The position numbers and the translations under genes are program-made. The notes beneath the pieces are model-generated. The model was given only the letters and a program-made list of their open reading frames with translations, did not search any database and had not been told where the DNA came from. A stretch of 64,000 nt of DNA from JBBKXR01 sp037969585 (GTDB taxonomy: Bacteria > Verrucomicrobiota > Verrucomicrobiia > Verrucomicrobiales > DEV007). Numbering within the stretch: the stretch's first letter is position 1; the number at the start of each line of letters is the position of its first letter. The stretch lies in the NCBI GenBank assembly GCA_037969585.1, contig JBBKXR010000163.1, positions 47,670 through 111,669 on the forward strand. The letters are read 5' to 3'. Shown in pieces: positions 16,879 to 24,390 of this stretch.

Positions 16879-17796
16879 ATGAATCGACGCAATTTTTTGA
16901 GTAGCACCAGCGCAGCCGTTCTCACTGGCGGTCTGGCAACGACGACCGGATTGGCCATCAGCGATCCTTTTCCGCGCACTGGACCAGCCCGATTGCGTCT
17001 CGGCTTGGCGGCGTATTCGTTCCGCAAGCACTTCGAGTGGATGAAAGGCAAGGCAATCGAATCTCCCGAGTCGCCGAAGATGGATATGAAAGGCTTTCTC
17101 GATTACTGCGCGAAGCACGGCGCGGGCGGTGCCGAGTTGACCAGCTACTTTTTCCCGGGCGATGCCGACGCAGCTTACTTCGCGGACATCCGTCGTCACG
17201 CGCACCTCTGTGGTGTGGAAGTCTGCGGCACCGCCGTGGGTAATAATTTTTCCAATCCCGAGGGCTCCGAAGAGCGCAAGGAGCAGATGGATTATGTTAA
17301 GCAATGGGTCGATTATGCGGCGCTGATGGGTGCTCCTCATATTCGGGTTTTCGCCGGTAAGCATCCCAAGGGAGTCGACGAAGCTTCGGCGGAAAAATTT
17401 GCCGCTTCGGCTCTCGAAGAGGCGGGCGAATACGCGGGCAAGCAGGGTATTTTTCTGGGTATCGAAAATCACGACAGTATCGCCGATTCCGGACGCCTGC
17501 TACGCATCATCCGGGCAGTCGACAGCCCCTGGGTGGGCGTAAATCTCGATACCGGAAATTTCCGCACTGAGAATCCTTATAAGGACATCGAGGAGAGCGC
17601 TCCTTATGCGGTCAATGTGCAGGTGAAGGTGCAGATGCGCACTCAGAAAGAGGATACGGACCTCGAACGGATCGGCAAGATTCTGACCGACAGTGGCTAT
17701 CAGGGCTACTTGGTGCTCGAGTACGAAGAAGACGATAATCCTTTTGAAGCGGTGCCGCCGGTTCTCGATCGCATGCGCAAGTTCTGCGACGTGTGA
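16879..17796 (+). CDS. Tat-exported sugar phosphate isomerase/epimerase family TIM barrel
   Basis: This 305-residue protein begins with a twin-arginine signal (MNRRNFL, then an Ala/Leu/Thr-rich stretch), so it is probably folded before export to the periplasm. The mature part is an AP-endonuclease-2-type TIM barrel with metal ligands visible in GIENHDS (Glu), VNLDTGNF (Asp) and VLEYEE (Glu). Family members isomerise or epimerise sugars such as xylose, hydroxypyruvate or inosose. Many exported homologues occur in Verrucomicrobiota and Planctomycetota with unknown substrates. It ends the carbohydrate cluster. Confidence 0.85.
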   Translation: MNRRNFLSSTSAAVLTGGLATTTGLAISDPFPRTGPARLRLGLAAYSFRKHFEWMKGKAIESPESPKMDMKGFLDYCAKHGAGGAELTSYFFPGDADAAYFADIRRHAHLCGVEVCGTAVGNNFSNPEGSEERKEQMDYVKQWVDYAALMGAPHIRVFAGKHPKGVDEASAEKFAASALEEAGEYAGKQGIFLGIENHDSIADSGRLLRIIRAVDSPWVGVNLDTGNFRTENPYKDIEESAPYAVNVQVKVQMRTQKEDTDLERIGKILTDSGYQGYLVLEYEEDDNPFEAVPPVLDRMRKFCDV

Positions 17797-17828
17797 CGAC
17801 GGCTGGGGTGACCTTTGCCTGAGGTTTC

Positions 17829-18392
17829 ATGGACGAAGACGACTTTATGCTCGAACAGGTATTTCCGGAGATACCGGAGGAGTTTCACTGTTTCGAGACT
17901 GGCAAGCCGTTCGAATCCTGTCTGGAATGTCGGTTGCCACTGGTCGATCAGATCGAGTCGCCGTACTATATCTCCAAGGCGTTTCAGCGCGAAGAGACCA
18001 TGATGGAGTGGGCGCTGTGTGGCGACTGCGCGCAGCGTTTTCGCGAAGATATCTCGGCAGAGTCTCGTGAACAGATTCAGGGTTTCCTGGAACAGGCGGA
18101 TGGTGCTGAAGAACATGTGTTGCGGTCTCCTGAAGAGAAAACTTCCTACTGTTTTATCTGCACGCAGGATCGCAAGAATCTCGACGGATTTACGATCCAG
18201 GCGATTTGCAGCGGTCATGAGCTAATGAACATGCTGGCGCCGCTGCTGGTTTGTCATCAGTGTGAGGAGAAGGCGGGCGAGTTGCTGTCCAAGGCCACTC
18301 GCGATCACTACGAGCGATTCTTTGCGGACAATTTCCCGGGTCCACCGGCCGAAGGGGTGGATCTGCCGACGCGCAAACCGGTGCTGATCTGA
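17829..18392 (+). CDS. Four-CxxC putative metal-binding protein, function unknown
   Basis: The product has 187 residues, is acidic, and has no signal peptide. Four CxxC pairs are spread over it: CLEC, CGDC, CFIC and CHQC. Four such pairs would suit two zinc ribbons or two four-cysteine clusters. The N-terminal pair lies in a short ETGKPFESCLEC segment and the last in LLVCHQCEEKA. I recognise no named family. It starts 32 bases after the TIM-barrel gene and is followed within five bases by the GNAT gene, so the two may be co-transcribed. Confidence 0.7.
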   Translation: MDEDDFMLEQVFPEIPEEFHCFETGKPFESCLECRLPLVDQIESPYYISKAFQREETMMEWALCGDCAQRFREDISAESREQIQGFLEQADGAEEHVLRSPEEKTSYCFICTQDRKNLDGFTIQAICSGHELMNMLAPLLVCHQCEEKAGELLSKATRDHYERFFADNFPGPPAEGVDLPTRKPVLI

Positions 18393-18396
18393 CCGT

Positions 18397-19281
18397 ATGG
18401 TCGCTACGGGAATGGGTATGGCAGCAGAAATTAAAATTCGCCGTCTTGGTGTCGATGATCTCGATTTTGCTGATCGTGTGCGCGAGCAGGCGGGTTGGAA
18501 TCAGACGCGCGATGACTGGCGGCGCTTGTTGAGGCTGGAGCCGGAGGGGTGTTTTCTCGCCGAACTCGACGGACAGTCGGCAGGAACCGCGACGACGACG
18601 GTTTACGGCGATAATGATCTGGCCTGGATCGGTATGGTGCTGGTCGATGAGTCAGCCCGTCGGTGCGGCGTCGGCGGTGCGTTGTTGGCGCGCTGCATTA
18701 GCTACCTGCGGGATGAGAGGCAGGTAAAATGCATCAAACTGGATGCGACGCCGGCAGGTCAACCGCTGTATGAGAAGTTGGGGTTTGTGGCAGAGTGGGG
18801 GATCAAGAGGTGGCGTTACACTCCGGGTTCAACGCATGAGCCACTGTGTGATCCATCAGCACGAGCAGCTGATCCTGAGTCGCTTATTGATGACGAGCGA
18901 TTGGCGTTAGATCGGGAGACGTTTGGAGCGGACCGTGGCAATTTACTACGCGCGCTGGCGCAGGATGCCCTGATGGTGCGGGCCGAGGGCACGGGATTCG
19001 GAATGGTCAGGCGAGGAGCCTTGGCCAATTACCTGGGGCCGGTGGTCGCCGAGGATTGGGCAAATGCCAGTCCTCTACTGGTGGATCTGGCAGCCCAGGC
19101 GATGTTAGGTGGAAACCCGGTGATTTGGGATATTCCTCTGCACTGCGTTAAGGCTGAAGTTTTTGCACAGAAGTTGGGATTCCGGCCCGAGCGTCAATTG
19201 GTTCGCATGGTTTTAGACGGGGTTGATTTGCAGGAAAATCCCCAGTCTGTGTTTGCCATCGCTGAGCCAGCTTTGGGATGA
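18397..19281 (+). CDS. GNAT-family N-acetyltransferase, two-domain
   Basis: The product has 294 residues. The N-terminal half is a complete GNAT domain with the acetyl-CoA pyrophosphate loop in VDESARRCGVGGALL and a beta-strand/helix ending at YEKLGFVAEW. The C-terminal half (about 150-294) is a second GNAT-like domain with weaker motifs and ends in a LGFRPERQLVRM strand. It is probably cytoplasmic and transfers an acetyl group to an amine. Start codons at 18397, 18412 and 18418 are all possible. The acceptor is unknown. Confidence 0.8.
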   Translation: MVATGMGMAAEIKIRRLGVDDLDFADRVREQAGWNQTRDDWRRLLRLEPEGCFLAELDGQSAGTATTTVYGDNDLAWIGMVLVDESARRCGVGGALLARCISYLRDERQVKCIKLDATPAGQPLYEKLGFVAEWGIKRWRYTPGSTHEPLCDPSARAADPESLIDDERLALDRETFGADRGNLLRALAQDALMVRAEGTGFGMVRRGALANYLGPVVAEDWANASPLLVDLAAQAMLGGNPVIWDIPLHCVKAEVFAQKLGFRPERQLVRMVLDGVDLQENPQSVFAIAEPALG

Positions 19282-19326
19282 TAGTTTAGCATTGATTCCG
19301 AGTTGGATTCCGGAAACACTGGAGGT

Positions 19327-20022
19327 ATGGCTGAAGGAACTAAGAGCAAAATGGGCATCGGCTGCTGTTCCGCTATCGCGATAGTCGCCTGTGCGGCGGT
19401 GATGATCGGCGTGATCGGGGGAAAAAGGGCATGGACCTATTTTAAAAAGGCTGCCGAGGAGCAATCGGAAATAGTGGTGGTCGTCGAGCAATGGGAGGGT
19501 TCGCTCGATGGCGCTGCTTCGACGCCGCAATCGCTGTCGCCGGAGAGTGTTGGAGATTTTCAACGAAAGGAGCAAACGCTGGACGCTGAGGCACCGGGAT
19601 TTTCCCTTGGGGCGACGGGGCTGCTCGATGTGTACGGATCGGGTGGCGATGAGATCCGCATCTGGATCGCGGAGACGAGCCAAATCGGCATGTCGGCGGC
19701 AATCGATAAAATCAAAGAACAGGTAGATGGCCGGTTCAGCATCAAGTCGACGACGTCATTCTTCATGAACGGGGCAGGTCGTTTGAGCTATTCGGGGTCG
19801 CCGCCAGACGAGCAGGGACTGATGATAAATACGGACGATCGAATCTTTTTGATCCAGTCGAATGACAAGTCGGCGGACCTTCAAGAGTTTTTGTTAGCCT
19901 ACATCGAAGCTGGAATGGGAAACGCGGGAGAGAGTGATGGCGGTGCGCGTGCCGCCAGTGAATCGGAAGAGAAAAGTCCCGAGGCTGAGGAGAAAAACGC
20001 CACTGACGCCGAGCCGAAGTGA
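19327..20022 (+). CDS. Single-pass membrane protein, function unknown
   Basis: About 231 residues from the ATG at 19327; a TTG eight codons upstream is also possible. One hydrophobic segment (IGCCSAIAIVACAAVMIGVI) lies near the N-terminus and is followed by a soluble domain that would be periplasmic. The last 40 residues are rich in Glu, Ala and Ser and look disordered. No enzyme motif is seen. The gene follows the GNAT gene by 45 bases and may be part of its transcript. Confidence 0.6.
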   Translation: MAEGTKSKMGIGCCSAIAIVACAAVMIGVIGGKRAWTYFKKAAEEQSEIVVVVEQWEGSLDGAASTPQSLSPESVGDFQRKEQTLDAEAPGFSLGATGLLDVYGSGGDEIRIWIAETSQIGMSAAIDKIKEQVDGRFSIKSTTSFFMNGAGRLSYSGSPPDEQGLMINTDDRIFLIQSNDKSADLQEFLLAYIEAGMGNAGESDGGARAASESEEKSPEAEEKNATDAEPK

Positions 20023-20279
20023 TCGGAGAAAATTAGTCTTTCCGCTGCTGGGTGTGCGGTGTAATTTTACTGAGCCTGTAGTTTTTGAGTCGAATGGGCA
20101 TGGCCTCTCAGCCAAAAGTGAGCAAAGTTCCTGACGCATCCGTTGAATGGTCTGATCTTGAAAGCGGCGTCGATGAGTCGGAGAGTGTCGCCGCTTAGAT
20201 TCGGCAAATAGTTGGGGAGTAGTCAAATTCTATAAAGTTGACGATTTCTCACTGATAATGATTTACAGAATATTTTACG

Positions 20280-21827
20280 ATGAAAACAAAATTAGTTAAA
20301 TTGGGCTTTTGCCTGCTGTTTGGGGTGGTTCCGGCCACTGTTCGCGCTGATTGGGTCGATTTGTTCGACGGCAAATCACTCGATGGCTGGGTGCAGCGAG
20401 GTGGCGAGGCCAAGTATACGATCGAAGACGGGGCGGTCGTTGGAACGACGGTGCCGAAAACACCGAACTCTTTCCTCTGCACTGCCAAGAATTACGGGGA
20501 CTTTATTCTGGAGTTGGAGTTCAAGGTCGATCCTGAGCTCAACTCTGGTGTGCAGATCCGCAGCAACGAGTTCGCCGAAGGTGACAAGCAGCCGGTCGAA
20601 GGAAAGACGATTCCTGTCGGCCGTGTCTACGGTTACCAAGTCGAGATCGATCCTTCGGACCGAGCCTACAGCGGTGGCATTTACGACGAGGGGCGTCGAG
20701 GCTGGCTTGATGATCATGCCGATAACGACGCAGCGCGTTTTGCGTTTCGACAGGGTGAGTGGAATCACTACCGGATCGAAGCGATCGGTGATCGCATCAA
20801 GACTTTCATCAATGGAGTTCCGGCAGCAGACCTGACGGATGGCATGACGGCCGAAGGTTTTATCGCACTGCAGGTTCACGGGGTAGGAGATCGTGAGGAG
20901 CCGATGCAAGTCAGCTGGCGCAAGATTCGTATCGATACCGCCGACACCATCGAGTTGTCGGAACAAGATTCGTCGGTAGAGGAGTTTTCTGGCTCCGATG
21001 AAGAATATTTCGCCAAAGTCGGTGAAGTGGTGAAGCTCGGCGATGGCTACAAGTTCACGGAAGGCCCAGCTTTCGGTCCAGACGCGAAGGTCTACTTTTC
21101 CGATATTCCCAATGAGCGGATCATGGTTTTCGATCCTGAATCCAAGCAGGTCTCAGTGTTTCGTGAACAGTCGGGACGCGCCAATGGGCTGATGTGGACA
21201 CCGGCGGATGCTTTGATCGCCTGCGAAGGCGGCAATCGCCGAGTGACGCGCACTGCGGCAGATGGCACGATCGAAGTCATCGCTGATTCATTTGATGGCA
21301 AGAAGCTCAACAGTCCGAATGACTGCGCACTCGATCAGATCGGTGGCGTCTACTTCACCGACCCCCGCTATGGCAAAGACGGTGGTGATCGTGAGATCGA
21401 TGTTGAGGCCGTTTATTACATCGACCTTCGTGGCAAGGTGACGCAGGTAGCAGCAGACCTGACGAAACCGAACGGCATCATTTTCTCACCCGATTATAAG
21501 ACCCTCTACGTCGCCGACCCCGGCGCTGAGACGATCTGGTCCTACGACGTCGTCGGTGACGGCAAGATCGAGAATCGCAAGAAATTCGCGCCGATCGGCA
21601 GCGATGGTATGAGCATGGACCAACGCGGCAATGTTTACTGCACCTGGAAGGGTGAGGTATGGATTTACGGAAAGGGTGGCGACGAGCTCAAGCGCATAAT
21701 GCTTCCCGAGGGCCCTGCGAATTGCAGCCTGGTCGGTAACACACTTTACGTGACTGCACGGACGGGGTTCTACGCCGTCGACATGGGGCACGCAACGGGA
21801 CTGCTCCCGCCGCTGCCGCGAAACTGA
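20280..21827 (+). CDS. DUF1080 domain fused to an SMP-30/gluconolactonase propeller, exported
   Basis: This 515-residue protein has a signal peptide ending near TVRADW. Residues 25-220 match DUF1080 (3-keto-disaccharide hydrolase-type, LamG-like), with DLFDGKSLDGW and FKVDPELNSGVQIRS. Residues 240-510 match the SMP-30/gluconolactonase/LRE six-bladed propeller, with KFTEGPAFGP, LNSPNDCALD and PNGIIFSPD carrying the usual metal-binding Glu, Asn and Asp. The DUF1080 part would bind or cleave a carbohydrate and the propeller would hydrolyse a lactone. Both act outside the cytoplasm. The gene stands alone after a 257-base gap. Confidence 0.88.
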   Translation: MKTKLVKLGFCLLFGVVPATVRADWVDLFDGKSLDGWVQRGGEAKYTIEDGAVVGTTVPKTPNSFLCTAKNYGDFILELEFKVDPELNSGVQIRSNEFAEGDKQPVEGKTIPVGRVYGYQVEIDPSDRAYSGGIYDEGRRGWLDDHADNDAARFAFRQGEWNHYRIEAIGDRIKTFINGVPAADLTDGMTAEGFIALQVHGVGDREEPMQVSWRKIRIDTADTIELSEQDSSVEEFSGSDEEYFAKVGEVVKLGDGYKFTEGPAFGPDAKVYFSDIPNERIMVFDPESKQVSVFREQSGRANGLMWTPADALIACEGGNRRVTRTAADGTIEVIADSFDGKKLNSPNDCALDQIGGVYFTDPRYGKDGGDREIDVEAVYYIDLRGKVTQVAADLTKPNGIIFSPDYKTLYVADPGAETIWSYDVVGDGKIENRKKFAPIGSDGMSMDQRGNVYCTWKGEVWIYGKGGDELKRIMLPEGPANCSLVGNTLYVTARTGFYAVDMGHATGLLPPLPRN

Positions 21828-21851
21828 CCGACGACGACGACGGAGGCGCGA

Positions 21852-22028
21852 TTAAAAGTCGCCGCGCAGGATGTCGTCGTGCATATCCTGCACGTTCTGC
21901 TGATTCTCGATGCGATCCGGTGCCGGGTAGTTAGCTTCGGTAGGATCACCCGGATGTTCAACGGTGCCGCAAGCCGACAGTCCGATGGTAACGATCGAAA
22001 GAATGATGAAATAGCCAAAAGCACGCAT
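21852..22028 (-). CDS. Small lipoprotein
   Basis: The product has 58 residues from the ATG at 22028; a GTG six codons upstream is in frame. The N-terminus is a textbook lipoprotein signal: MRAFGYFIILSIVTI followed by the lipobox GLSACG. The mature peptide is only about 38 polar residues. It lies 54 bases downstream of the photolyase gene on the same strand and is probably the last gene of that operon. The function is unknown. Confidence 0.65.
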   Translation of the reverse strand: MRAFGYFIILSIVTIGLSACGTVEHPGDPTEANYPAPDRIENQQNVQDMHDDILRGDF

Positions 22029-22082
22029 GCCAGATAGTAGGCGCACGCGGTGAGCGACTTCAAGAACGAAGTTCTGGCCAGT

Positions 22083-23570
22083 TCAGAAGCTGTCGAGGAA
22101 CTTGGAGGCGTGGTTCAAGTGCGTATTCAGCTTCTCGGAATCCATTCGATCGAGCTGGCGTGCCATCATCGCCATACGTGGTTGGCTGATAAAGAATTCG
22201 CGATTCCAGTCGATGAAGCTCCAAAAAAGTCCGTCCCAGACCTGACACCAATCGCCCTTCGGGAAATCGCTCATCTTTCGAATGTAGTTTGAGCCCGAAA
22301 TGTAAGGCTTGGTGGTGAATGAACCGCCATCGGCGAACTGGCTCATCGCGTAGACGTTCGGCACCATGACCCAGTCGTAAGCATCGATGTACATTTCCAT
22401 GAACCAGCGATAGACGGCATCGGGATGGATGCGGCAGAGGAGCATAAAATTTCCCAGCACCATCAGCCGTTCGATGTGGTGATTGTAGGACTGGTCGAGC
22501 ACGGAGCGAATCGCATGATCGACGGGTTCGATCCCGGTATCGCCGGTGTAAAATGCCTTGGGCATTTCGCGTTCGTGTTCCCAGAAGTTTCCGTTGCGCA
22601 ATGTTACCCCCTCGCGGGCATACATGAACCGCATGAATTCGCGCCAGCCGATAATCTGTCGAATGAAGCCTTCGAGAGAATTGATGGGCACATCGTTCTG
22701 CTGAGCATGATCGAGTGTCGCATCAATGATTTGTCGGGGTGTCAGGAGTCCGATGTTGAGCATCGGGGTGAGCACACTGTGGTAGATGATGCTGTGTTCC
22801 CGGCTGATGGCGTCTTCGTAGTCCCCAAACCGACCGAGCTTTTCTTCAAGAAAATCGGCTAACCAGTCCTCGGCAGCCTGGTGGGTGATCGGGTAAATAA
22901 AGTGTTCGGTGCGTCCCGGATTATCGGGAAATGTTCCCGTCACCCAGTCGGTGGCGGCTTTTAGCTCGGTCTGTGGCGAGGTGGTCTGGTTCGGCGGAAA
23001 AGGGACGGACGCATTCTTCGGCAATTTCTTTCGATTTTCGGTATCGAAGCTCCATTTGCCGCCCATCGGTCCGCCGTCTGAATCGATCAGGATTTCCATG
23101 CGTTTGCGCTGTGCCGTGTAGAACGAAGCCATATGCGGCTTCTTCTGATCGTCAAAGAAGGCGTTGGCCCAGTCGCAAGGGGTGAGAAACTGGGGCGTGT
23201 CGAGCAGCGTCAGCTTGAGGTCGCGCTGACCGGCAAGTGCACGCAGGCGTTTTTCCAGGATGAAATCGACAGGGTCACAGACGATCAGGTGATCGCAATT
23301 TTTCCGAATGATAGGCTTCAGCTGATCCTTGAGGGGCGTCCCGGGCTGATACTTGATGTGGCGCACATCGTAACCCTGATCTCTCAGTCGCTCTGCGTAA
23401 CAGAGCATCGAGGCACGGTGCAAGATCAGCTTTTTCCTGTGAAAGTCAGCGGGGTGATGCGGGTCTCCGAAGAACAGCGAATCCTCAATCAAAAGAATCT
23501 CGCGGTCGCGTTCCAGTCCAGGATGATTCGCAAACAATTGGTGCGGAAAGATCAGCAGTGTCGTAGCCAT
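22083..23570 (-). CDS. Cryptochrome/photolyase-related protein (PhrB/FeS-BCP group) lacking canonical cluster cysteines
   Basis: The product has 495 residues. The N-terminal alpha/beta domain starts with LLIFPHQLF and contains RASMLCYAERL. The C-terminal helical FAD domain has RLMVLGNFMLL, DAYDWVMVPNVYAMSQFADGG and TKPYISGSNYIRKMSDF, diagnostic for the bacterial (6-4) photolyase/CryB group. Standard members continue with several cysteines that hold a 4Fe-4S cluster; here the segment reads KGDWCQVWDGLFW, with a single Cys, and the upstream Cys is shifted (LLCRIHP). A light-driven DNA repair or blue-light sensing role is likely, using FAD but possibly no cluster. The gene lies 17 bases after an SDR gene. 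Confidence 0.85.
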   Translation of the reverse strand: MATTLLIFPHQLFANHPGLERDREILLIEDSLFFGDPHHPADFHRKKLILHRASMLCYAERLRDQGYDVRHIKYQPGTPLKDQLKPIIRKNCDHLIVCDPVDFILEKRLRALAGQRDLKLTLLDTPQFLTPCDWANAFFDDQKKPHMASFYTAQRKRMEILIDSDGGPMGGKWSFDTENRKKLPKNASVPFPPNQTTSPQTELKAATDWVTGTFPDNPGRTEHFIYPITHQAAEDWLADFLEEKLGRFGDYEDAISREHSIIYHSVLTPMLNIGLLTPRQIIDATLDHAQQNDVPINSLEGFIRQIIGWREFMRFMYAREGVTLRNGNFWEHEREMPKAFYTGDTGIEPVDHAIRSVLDQSYNHHIERLMVLGNFMLLCRIHPDAVYRWFMEMYIDAYDWVMVPNVYAMSQFADGGSFTTKPYISGSNYIRKMSDFPKGDWCQVWDGLFWSFIDWNREFFISQPRMAMMARQLDRMDSEKLNTHLNHASKFLDSF

Positions 23571-23587
23571 TTTTTTGGAGAGCCGAT

Positions 23588-24310
23588 TTAAAAAAGCTTC
23601 ACTGAAGACAGGCCGCCGTCGAGCTTGAGCACTTGGCCGGTCATAAATGCGGCGTGGTCCTGGAGGAGGAAATTGACCGCTTCAGCGACATCATTAGGAT
23701 CTCCAACTTGGCGCAGAGGGTGGCGCTGGCGGGCTGCGTCGAGCTTTGTGCCGGAGTCGAGTAGGCGACCGGCGAGTGGGGTATCGGTCAGGGAAAGGGC
23801 GATGACATTGACGCGAATTTTTGGCGCGAACTCGGCGGCGAGCGACCTCGCCAAACCTTCGACGGCACCTTTGGCCGAAGCGATGCTGGCGTGGAAAGAC
23901 ATCCCGGTTTGCACGGCAACGGTGCTGAACAAAACGATACCGGGCGATTCCGACGCTGATTTTTTCAATGCGGGTAAAGCCTGTCGAATCACGCGCACGG
24001 CACCGAGCAGGTTGACCTGGAAATCGAGCAAAAAATCTTCATCACTCAGTTGTCCGAACGGTTTGAGATTGATCGTGCCTGGAGCGTAGACCAATCCGTC
24101 GAGTGTATCGGGAAGGTCGAGGTTCGCTGTGTCGTCGGTGGCGTCGAAGGCTTGGGCGCTGACGTTAGGGCTGGTGGCGACGGCATCGGGGCGTCGGGCT
24201 GCACAGATCACTTTGTGGCCTTCAGTGTCCAATTTGGCGACGGTGGCGGCAGCGATACCCGTGTTGCCTCCAGCGACCAGAAACGTGCGAGCAGTGGGGG
24301 ATATTTGCAT
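23588..24310 (-). CDS. SDR-family protein with altered active site
   Basis: This 240-residue SDR fold has VAGGNTGIAAATVAKL as the cofactor loop, where the usual second half GIG reads GIA. The catalytic Ser is kept in LFSTVA, but the Tyr-x-x-x-Lys motif reads IASAK, with Ile where Tyr is expected. The C-terminal GQVLKLDGGLSS is normal. It may bind NAD(P) yet be weak or inactive as a dehydrogenase. It directly precedes the photolyase gene (17-base gap), which suggests a joint role, perhaps in a light-related or antenna-chromophore process. Confidence 0.82.
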   Translation of the reverse strand: MQISPTARTFLVAGGNTGIAAATVAKLDTEGHKVICAARRPDAVATSPNVSAQAFDATDDTANLDLPDTLDGLVYAPGTINLKPFGQLSDEDFLLDFQVNLLGAVRVIRQALPALKKSASESPGIVLFSTVAVQTGMSFHASIASAKGAVEGLARSLAAEFAPKIRVNVIALSLTDTPLAGRLLDSGTKLDAARQRHPLRQVGDPNDVAEAVNFLLQDHAAFMTGQVLKLDGGLSSVKLF

Positions 24311-24390
24311 CGCAGTCCGTTACGTGTGGCGGACACATTTGGGAGTGAAAAACTCCGAGCCACAGCACAAAAGTAAACGGATGAATTTTT

